Assembly: GCA_027943335.1 (NCBI GenBank)
Contig: BSBK01002091.1
Span: 879,501 to 943,500 of the forward strand
DNA length: 64,000 nt
DNA from: Chamaecyparis obtusa
Taxonomy: Eukaryota > Streptophyta > Pinopsida > Cupressales > Cupressaceae
Direction of reading: 5' to 3'
Shown: positions 55,698 through 64,000 of the stretch, one piece after another
Numbering within the stretch: position 1 is the stretch's first letter
Layout: the number at the start of each line of letters is the position of its first letter
Notes under the pieces: model-generated
Seen by the model: only the letters and a program-made list of their open reading frames with translations
What the model was told of the DNA's origin: nothing
The model's database searches: none
Made by a program: the position numbers and the translations under genes

Positions 55698-58600
55698 TGC
55701 ATCCCCAAAGACACCATTTAGGCTAGAAAGATTATCAGAAAATGAATTTATTTAATGGTTTCCTAGACCAATTGACATAATTGACAAATTATAGATATGA
55801 GGGACATAAACTAGTTGGAGGAAAGACACTAGGGGATGGATTATATGATAAGGCTACCCACATTGAGTATGCAAAGATTTCTATGAAGGGATTGGATATG
55901 ATTAGATTATAGTATGCACAACACCATTTAGAAAATTGAGAGTCAAATGCATGGTAGTTCGATCTGGGGAAGTTGGAAGTACCAAATGTATTTATGGATA
56001 TTGAGTTGTTGATGATAGTAGAAAATTGGTATGATCCTATTGCTAGAGTAGTTAGAGGGAATAATGGTGAGCCTCTATTAGGTATTTTTAGAGAGGAATT
56101 TCAGGAAGTTTTTTATTTGTACAAGCCCTCTACATTTTTGGAGACTATGGATTTGATGGAAATTGGAGAGAAGTATAGGCAAACAAGGGATTTTTTAGAG
56201 GAATACTTATTCCATATCACATGGCTAGTGAAGGAATATCAAAATATTACATAGCCCCTTGTTTTGTGGAGCCTTTTCCTATTAATTATTTCACTCCACT
56301 TTGGAGGGCTACTTTCTACACACTATGCCAAGTTTTAGGGAAGCACCCTAGCACATTTATCCCTCTAGAAAACATGTATATGGCCATCATGATTCAACAT
56401 CCAAATTTCATTGTGATATATGATTTTGCTCCATTTTTTGTGGATAAAATACCAAATGTGTTGGTGAAATTGAATAATGGATAAACAACTTTTCTTCTAG
56501 TACTCCATGTTGATGCATATGTTCATGCTCAATAATGTTGATTATTTTGTAGAGCGTATGAATTTGATAAGATTATTATATAATGAAGAGATGTTAGTTC
56601 AGACCTCGAGCACAATTATGTCTAGGAATTGGGATGTTGGAAGTTATGTATTGTTTGAAAGCTTTTTTAACTCAAGATTAAGGTCTAGGTTAATAGTTAA
56701 TCCTCCCAAGATTCCCAAAGAACTTCTTCATTTATTGAGACCAAAGGAGAGGCTACCATAGCTGAAAGTTGAGCATAATTGGGGTGAGGTTACCCCATAT
56801 TCAGTAAGTATTGTGCTGAGAGTTTATGGTTTCATAGGAAAACCCTATGTTCTTCCATACAATGTGCCACTGAGTCTTGGCTTTCAAGAGGTAAACAAGA
56901 AAATTTCATCGATCCAAGAGAAGGATTTGATAAGGAGGAAAAAGGACACCATTTTCTCTTATTTTACTATGATTCTATATTTTTATATCAGTAAGAGTGG
57001 TTGGGTGCATTTTGATAATGTTTTTGAGCCTTATCACTTAGGTGTCAGCACAGTTTGACACACTAACCTTGAAAATTTCCACAATGTGTTTAAACAAACG
57101 ATAAAGCTTTCTTTTGTACCCCATGAATTTAATTTTCTAGAATATTTGATAAGAAATATTTAAGATGAGGATCAGTAAGAAGAAAATAATATGAAATATG
57201 TGACATATAAGAATCTCTAGCATGAGATTAAGAAATTAGAACCTAATTATTACCCTGTGCAGACCTTGAGCCCATTTTCTATAAAAATGAGTACACTGAT
57301 AGGTTATTTTGATGAAATAATAACCATTTTGAGACAAAAGAGGAACACGTTTAAGTCAAGAAACAACACTGATATTTTACAAAAGTTTCTAAATGCACCA
57401 CTAAATTCATTCAAATAAACTATGTTGGCTTCCAAAGCATCCATTCCATCCACATAGCTTAGATAGGGAAAGGAGGAATCAAGACCTAAAAAGGTGCCTC
57501 CCATAAATATAAAGGTATAGAAAAGGGTGAGAGGTGAGGAGGTGAGCATAGATGACAGTGATGAAGAAAGAAGAAGGAAAGGAAAGAAAATAATTAAATT
57601 TGATAAAAAAAATTATACCCTCCCCCAAACCATTAAAGGGGATTCATATTGTTGATCCTGATGAGGGGCCAAGAAGATAACTTTTTGCATTATCTCCATC
57701 ACCTCCAAGGAAGGTGGAAAGAGAGAAACATGAGGAAAAAATTGCAGAGGAGTGAGAAGATGATGATTGCATCATTATTTTTGAGTAGGAACTGTAGGTG
57801 GTAATGTCAATTTCAAAAACTACTCCAGTTTCAAATTTCATTACATTAGAGATTTGGGGAAAAGTTTGTAGGGATATGGAAAAGGAAGCATGTGATGCTC
57901 TCATGGAATATAAGTTTGTGAAAACTGATGGATTTTAGTAGTTCCTATGGAAGGGAAATTTAGATAATTATCATAGAAGATGTGAGGAGAAAAAATCACA
58001 ACAACTAAATAAAAATGAGAAAGAAATTGTTGATGAGGTAAAATTGAAAATAGAAAAGGAGTTTGAGGCCATTTCTCTGGAAGAGGGAAAAAGGATTGTG
58101 CATCAAGAAGGGGTGCTCATTCTCCTTGAATGAAATATTGTAGACACCATTTATTTTGATGTTGTTAGGAAGAGAATGATACTACATGGCCCAGAATCTA
58201 AGGAAGCAAGCCTTGCAATGAAAGGATCTACTTACAGTTATGATTATGAAACATTGGCTATATGGTCATTGACCCCTAGAGATAGGATACCAGATATTGT
58301 AGATATCAACCAAAATGTAAGGGGTAATGTTATATTAAAAAGGGCTTGTGGTACTTCTAGGGTTGAGCCTTCAAAATTAGGTCTTGAAACAATAAAGTTG
58401 GCACAAGTTGTTGCAAAAATGAATGAAGATGAGAAGCTAGAATACAAATAGAAATACCAAAATATTTTTGGTGAGTACAATAAAGCTAAGGAAAAATGTG
58501 TTGAGTTGGAAACCAAGTTGGATCTATTGGAGTAGACAATAGCACAAATACAAGCTTCAGTCACTGCAATCAAAGCTGCTCCAGCAATTTTAGTGATCAC

Positions 58601-59372
58601 CCCTTCATCCTCAGGTGTTTCAATTCAACAGGTATCAGATAGGAAAAATTCCTCTACTCCTCCAATAGTTCCAATCATCGAGGAGCCAACATGTTTAGTA
58701 GACCCCACCAAGGGCCAATTATTACAGAGAATTGAGAAATTGGAAAAGCAAATTGTTGATACTAAGTACAAGTCTATTGCTCAACAAAAGGAAATGGTCA
58801 ACATTGTATTGTACCATTTGAATGAAAAAGTGGATGATAAATTGGTTAGCATTCATTCTATTTATTCTTTGTTGTCTAATACAATGCATAATTTTGATAG
58901 AGATAAGGCAGTGGCAGCTCCATTATTTGATAAATGGATATAGAGGGCTCATGAGCTAAAATTAACTCTTCTAGGCTCAAAACATCATAAGGAGAGGCCC
59001 AAAGAAATACAACCTACATGTGGATCTTCATGATCTCTATAGGAATTCTAGATGCTGGTAGAGCATATTGAGTAGAGAATGAAGGAGATGATAAAAAATT
59101 TCAATGGGATGACTGATACTCTTCTACTAAGCATCATAGATCAGAAAGGAAATATAAAGCCATTGCAAACCTGAAAGGAACAAACCAAACATAATATTGA
59201 TGCCCAAGTTGCTCTCATTTGTGAGGATCTTGATGCTCGTGTATTAGAGACCAACATAGATAAAATAATTAATACAGGTGCATTCTTTATTACTTTTGAA
59301 AAGGAATCAAATCAGTGTGCAATAAAGTACAACCTCTATAAGGAAAAGGTAGATGAAGTGATGAATTTTTAA
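55698..59372 (+). pseudogene. Extra ORF downstream of outer gypsy integrase
   Basis: Long frames with frameshifts and many stops run from about 55698 to TAA near 59372. The N-terminal two thirds look globular, with EPLLGIFREEFQEVF near 56070 and YFTPLWRATFYTL near 56286. From 57540 Lys/Glu-rich and Ser/Pro stretches appear. The end (58600-59350) is helical and coiled-coil-prone, for example LLQRIEKLEKQIVDTKYK. It occupies the envelope position of Athila-like elements, but I see no signal peptide or membrane anchor. The overall plan matches the other two novel ORFs in this window. Confidence 0.68.
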
Positions 59373-59399
59373 TGACCATTAGATGCATATTTTACCAAA

Positions 59400-60674
59400 T
59401 GGGTTAAATTTTATTTGAATGAAGATTGAGAATGCAAGTAGTTAGCCTTCCAAATTTTGATGTGACTATTTGGCATGCACTTTTGGCATTATTATGCAGT
59501 GGTTAAATTTTGAAGGACAAGATTTTAGCAGCACTAAGCCCAGATGAAATATTCATCAACAAATTGAAAAGATGGAATGTACAAGGAATATTTTACAAAG
59601 AAAAAAGGCATTTTTTCTTTATGTGTCATATTTGTTGTGGTAAAGTTAAATTTTCCAATGAAACAGTGACATGTGTCTCCTCTGGTCCTTAGCTTGTTGT
59701 GCTCCCTTATTTCTATTAAAAAGTAATCAAGGCCAAGAGATAGGGTCTGAGCTCATTTTTTATGAAGTCTAGGTCCCAAGTTAAGTGGAGATTATTTGTT
59801 TCTAGCAAATTGTAAAGTACATAGAGAAAATTAGAAAGCATTTTGTGTCAATTTTGCAAGTCTCAAGTCAATAAATTGTATATCTTTTGTATAATAGAGA
59901 TAGCATTTGAATTAATGAAAGATACAATTTCTGGCCAAAAACTCTCGTGTGTTAAAATTTAATGAGTTTTGAATAGAATAGAATCAAAGATGTTATTATG
60001 TTAGTACATTGTTGAAATGTATGTAAATTTTGTTCATGCTTTGGTTCAAAGAATCAATTAAATGTTTGAATACATATTTACAGATTCTTAGGGTTTATCC
60101 AAGGATTCTAATAAGAAGTTTGGGTTAGGGTCGTAGTTGAGAAATATTGTAATGCAATATTGTCTTAGATCATAAATCTATTTAGTGTTTTCTGCATGCT
60201 ATAGTTATAAATCTTATGGATAAATTACCCAATGGATTGAGGCACTGATCTCAGTTGTATGTCTTTACTAGTCTTAGGATGTTCAATTTCATCTTGCTTA
60301 GCCCTAAAATTGATTAATTCACACTATATCATTTTTATTTTATGTTGTATTATTTATAGTACCCATCTCATGCTCTAGTCTAGTTGAGGATCAATGAAAA
60401 TTCAGCCAATTTTCAGCATTTTCCTACTTTTGTTGAGTTTCTATGAGATTCTACTTATTTTAATTCATTTCACAAGTGTGGTGCAGAGGTTATGAGTGGA
60501 TTAAGGTATTACACTCCCGGATGTTGCAGAGCCAAAGTGTAGAAGGGTTTGTTAGATCCCTGTCAGTTGGTTCAAGTCCTGAAGATTTTTTATAATTGGA
60601 GTTGGCTTCTCCATAAAAATTGAAGGATCAACTTGGTTGCTATTTTGTAGTGTAAATTCTTTCACAAACCAACA
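59400..60674 (+). repeat. Outer gypsy 3' LTR
   Basis: The last 634 bp (60041-60674) match the 5' remnant and end in CCAACA. The left boundary is uncertain; a TG near 59461 is one candidate. A TATA-like stretch lies near 59888. Confidence 0.72.
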
Positions 60675-61316
60675 CTATGAAATTTTGTAAATTATTTGAA
60701 ATTTCAGTATTTTTTTTGTTAGATTTCTAGACTTAATCCTCATTAATTATGACATATATACCACATATCAAAAAAGTAAACGTACAACCAAAGCACAAAA
60801 GAAACACTTTTATAGATCTCTCTTGTATAAAGACTCATTTAATACAAATTAAAAATAATTTAAAAGTCGTCATCAGTATATATTTATATGAGGTTCTTTT
60901 CGAAATATGGTGTCTTTGGCGTACGCCCTTCGTAAACTTTCTTTTAACGTAGCAATGTTATACTTCTTGCTGTATTTTATGAATGGAACCACAAAACGTT
61001 GTTATTCAGAATAGGACAATAATAAACATTAAAAATAACGTAAAACAAAGTTAATCATAATCGTCAAGTAAGGCAAATTCTTCCTCACAAGAGTTAAACT
61101 CCGGAGATACTGCTCAGTGACTAAATGGATTCCATCTACTCAAAGAGATAAAGATCAATGACTCGGTCTAATGAATTCTATTAATTAAAAAGTAACACAT
61201 GATTTTGCTGTTTCAAAAACAATCAATATAATTCTGATGATTCAGGGATCACCCTTGTCTCTTTCTTTGACTCAGTTAAAGCAGGCCCCTCACCTGATAA
61301 GAAGCTTCGTTCGGAG
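60675..61316. other. Spacer right of the outer gypsy element
   Basis: AT-rich, possibly unique DNA; no gene, RNA or repeat seen. Confidence 0.55.
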
Positions 61317-62130
61317 GTTGGAGTTTTTTTAGTTCATGGTTGGAGGGTAGTTCACGGGGACGAAAGTTATAGTTGGAGGATAGTTTATACAGACAGAAGT
61401 TAAGGTGGTACATATCATTAAGAATATATTTTAGGGTTGGAGGATAGTTTATACCGATTGAAGTTCTAGTGGTGTCTATTATCAAATTGTGTTTTATAGT
61501 TGGAAGGTAGTTTATACTCATACTTTATACAGATGAAAGTTATAATGGTACTTATCATCAGAACTGTATTTCGCTTTTAGATTTTATCAATACATTCGAA
61601 AGTTAGAATGTTAGATTGGTACATATTAGAACTGCATTTCAAGATTGGAAGGCAGTTCATGTGGACCAAAGTTATATGAGTACATATCAAATTGTATTTC
61701 CCTTTCGTATCCCATCAATGTGGGCGAAAGTTAGAATGGTACATGTTAGAACCACTTTTCATGGTTGGAAGGTAGTTCATTTAGATGAAAGTTATAGTGG
61801 TAAATATTAAAATTGCTTTTCACTTTCAGATCCCATTATTGTGGACAAAGATAGAATGGTACATATTAAGTCTACATTTCATGGTCCTAAGGTAGTTCGT
61901 GCGGACGGAAATTATAGTGGTGCAAATTAAAATTGTGTTTCAATTTCAGTTTGCATCAATGTAGAGGAAAGTTAGAATGATACATATTAGAACTATGCTT
62001 TATGGTTGGAAGATAATTCGTCAATAGAAATTATAGTAGTACAAATCAAAATTGGGTTTCACTTTCAGATCCTATTAATCCCAATGAAAATTAAAATGAT
62101 ACAATTAGAACTACAATTCACTTTTAGATC
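61317..62130. repeat. Tandem array, ~120-bp units with shorter first units
   Basis: GGTTGGAAGGTAGTTCA-type starts recur near 61335, 61372, 61435, 61498, 61643, 61763, 61882 and 62004. The later units (about 120 bp) contain GAAAGTTATAGTGGTA, CACTTTCAGATCCCAT and AGAATGGTACATATTA. Confidence 0.87.
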
Positions 62131-63345
62131 CCACCAGATATACCAATAGATTCTGATTCTTCCCGATAAAAAAACTCATAAACTGTGAGATAATGACGTA
62201 GAAATATTTGTCCAAGGCGTCAACTTCATTGCAGTTAACTCCCACTTATTAAATTTCTTTAACTTTTCTAAGTAGTGACGATTGTAAAGAAATTGTAAAA
62301 TCATACATGGCTTCTTCGTCGTTGACATTCAAGGCTATTCTGTAACCATTATAACACATGGAGATCCTTCAGCACTCCTGTTATTATATTTAATCTATGG
62401 ACGTAATTAAAAACTCTGTCACCCTCAAGTCTCGGTTATTCAAATCTCAGGTGAGAGACGTTTATACAAATGTTATTGCGACCCAAACTTGAATACAAGG
62501 AATACAACAGCAAAACGACATTTACAGTTGGTTTAGATTGCTTATTAAATTTAGGGTTTTTGGGTTTTGTTTTGAGTATCTTTCGCTTGTCTTTGCATGC
62601 AATTCAACCATAGCGTACTTGGTATATTCGGTTAATCAAACCAAGCAGACAACATGCCGACTTCCAGTCATTCTACATCATCATCTAATTATTAATAGCT
62701 TGGTGACTTGACATTGTTATAAATAGTAAGTATAAGTATATCCCTTTCAATTCTTATTTTTTATGCTTTTAGGGCTGTTATATTACGCCACCATGATGTG
62801 GGATTGCAAGTATAATATGGGATTTTATATTTCTATCCAGCAAACATTCTAGAAGAAGTCACTCTCTCATGACAACCCAAATGCTAGGTTGTTGAATAGA
62901 CTTCATTTTTTAACATTTGGTGGTGGTGTTTTGGTGCTGACATTTTGTCTTTGATTGTTGGAAGAAATGTGAAGTCTTTGTGACGATCTCTTTCCCCACA
63001 AGTTTGCTTACTTCAAACTGGTTTAAGATCATATTAATTTCTTTGCACGAGATTAAGTGTGTCTGGTTTAATGATTTATATTCTGCATGCCAACAAGAAT
63101 GGAAACCTTGTGCTTGTCGAAGAAAGGTATTCTTTTGAAAACATATAAGATATTAGTATTAAACTCAATGCTGCCGGAAAGGAAATAGTTCTAAATGTGA
63201 GAAGCAAGGAATTATTCAATAACTTATTAGGCAACCATAAGTCAACAATATTTTGAAACCCGAGCAACCATTGCGTGTGTTTAGGGATAAAATACACCTT
63301 ATAAAATATTGAGTTATTGAATTAACATTTAATGACAATTTTGGG
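62131..63345. other. Spacer without a recognisable gene
   Basis: No frame exceeds about 75 codons and none resembles a known protein. A TATA-like TATAAATAGTAAG near 62719 is unsupported by a downstream ORF. Confidence 0.5.
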
Positions 63346-63985
63346 ATATGGAACTCATTGATAAATGGATTAATGCAAGTAAAATATGTGTTGAGATTGA
63401 AATGGATAGGTTAGGCTTTGTTTATTATTTTAATTGGTGGGGTTTGTATGTATTGTAATGCAAACTTGTCTATACATATAAGATGAGATGATTGATCAAG
63501 GGGTGAAGTTATTAAGTTCTAAGAAAGTGAGTCTAGAAGATACTTAGTATATAGTATTATCTTCTAAAATCTAGAATTTTATTTTTCCATGATGTATATA
63601 GAGAAATAACAGTCTTTAATACATACAAAGATTCTTCATTCAGTGTCATATGATATAAGGAATTATCAGATGGTTCTTAGAGGTGTCATAAGATGAGCTA
63701 TATTAAGGTTAAGGTTCTAAACTTTGTCAGATATTAGTTAAGCATGAAAATCCTAGAATATCAAACTCATTTATAAATTGACCAATGTAAATTAAATATC
63801 TATCAAAATTGAAATATATAGGTTTCAGTTTGTATATTTCTATTATGGCAGGGTTTATATTTCTTGTAATGCAAATTTAACTTAAGGTATTAGATTGGAT
63901 TTTTTATCAAAAGGTGAGGTTAGAAAAATTGAAGAATTTGTGAGTCTAGAGGACACTTACTATTGTAGTATCATTTTGAAAAAAT
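63346..63985. repeat. Diverged direct repeat pair, ~230 bp each
   Basis: 63346-63575 and 63751-63985 share AACTCATT-ATAAAT, TTGTAATGCAAA, GGTGA-GTTA and GTGAGTCTAGA blocks in the same order, about 405 bp apart. Confidence 0.72.
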
Positions 63986-64000
63986 AAAGTGTTGTTTTCA

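Larger units (their letters stand above)
17192..60674 (+). mobile_element. Old Ty3/gypsy retrotransposon hosting the nested insertions
   Basis: Collinear LTR ends at 17192-17825 and 60041-60674 (634 bp each) bracket gag, protease, an RNase-H-like domain, reverse transcriptase, RNase H, integrase and an extra 3' ORF. Removing the chromovirus, the inverted gypsy relative and the LINE with its passenger leaves about 14.9 kb in correct order. Each junction is supported by a target duplication and by coding sequence that resumes across it. The element is heavily decayed. Its order (protease, RNase-H-like, RT, RNase H, IN) matches a common plant non-chromovirus gypsy group; lineage naming (Tat/Athila side) is inference. 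Confidence 0.88.

Noticed and set aside
63076..63297. Minus-strand 73-residue frame near the right edge
   Set aside because: No recognisable domain and no supporting context.
1..64000. CRISPR arrays, rRNA, prokaryotic operons
   Set aside because: No regularly spaced identical short repeats with unique spacers, no rRNA-like stretches and no bacterial gene layout; the DNA is plant nuclear.

Overview
This is plant nuclear DNA made almost entirely of nested transposable elements. Evidence: Ty1/copia and Ty3/gypsy elements whose primer sites match the 3' end of plant initiator tRNA-Met, a plant-type L1 LINE with DUF4283-like ORF1 and a C-terminal RNase H in ORF2, a chromodomain gypsy element, and AT-rich spacers with spliceosomal GT-AG introns. 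A large-genome plant, gymnosperm-like, is my inference; the species cannot be read from the sequence. I see no convincing host gene, rRNA, tRNA gene or CRISPR.

Layout. (1) 1-7026: LTR retrotransposon cut by the window start, with a zinc-knuckle gag and a long novel ORF but no polymerase. (2) 7027-7367 and 14650-17191: one unassigned stretch split by a Ty1/copia element at 7368-14644 (1.2 kb LTRs, target duplication ATTAT). (3) 17192-60674: an old, about 15 kb Ty3/gypsy element (5' end lost) that hosts four other elements. These are a chromovirus at 20032-25977 (duplication ATTTA), an inverted gag-protease-only gypsy relative at 27576-31240 (duplication GTGTG), and a LINE at 33265-52248 (21-bp duplication). 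The LINE itself contains a roughly 9.5 kb DNA transposon at 40482-49976. (4) 60675-64000: non-coding DNA with a tandem array at 61317-62130 and a diverged repeat pair near the right edge.

Most unusual points. The LINE begins with six tandem ~183-bp monomers, each with tRNA-like A and B boxes, so its 5' UTR looks like a row of pol III promoters. The DNA transposon carries a large spliced transposase gene and a convergent, spliced, proline-rich second gene, with GGGTGCC-core repeats at both ends; I cannot place it in a named superfamily. Three unrelated retroelements (the polymerase-less LTR element, the LINE, the outer gypsy element) carry an extra long ORF of the same plan (globular N-terminus, acidic or Ser-rich middle, coiled-coil C-terminus).

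Decay. Nearly all coding regions are interrupted, mostly by TAG at glutamine codons (CAG to TAG) or at tryptophan codons inside CTGG (to CTAG), usually with the frame otherwise kept. This is what deamination of CHG-methylated cytosines would leave. The elements are therefore annotated as pseudogenes, although many frames are still readable.
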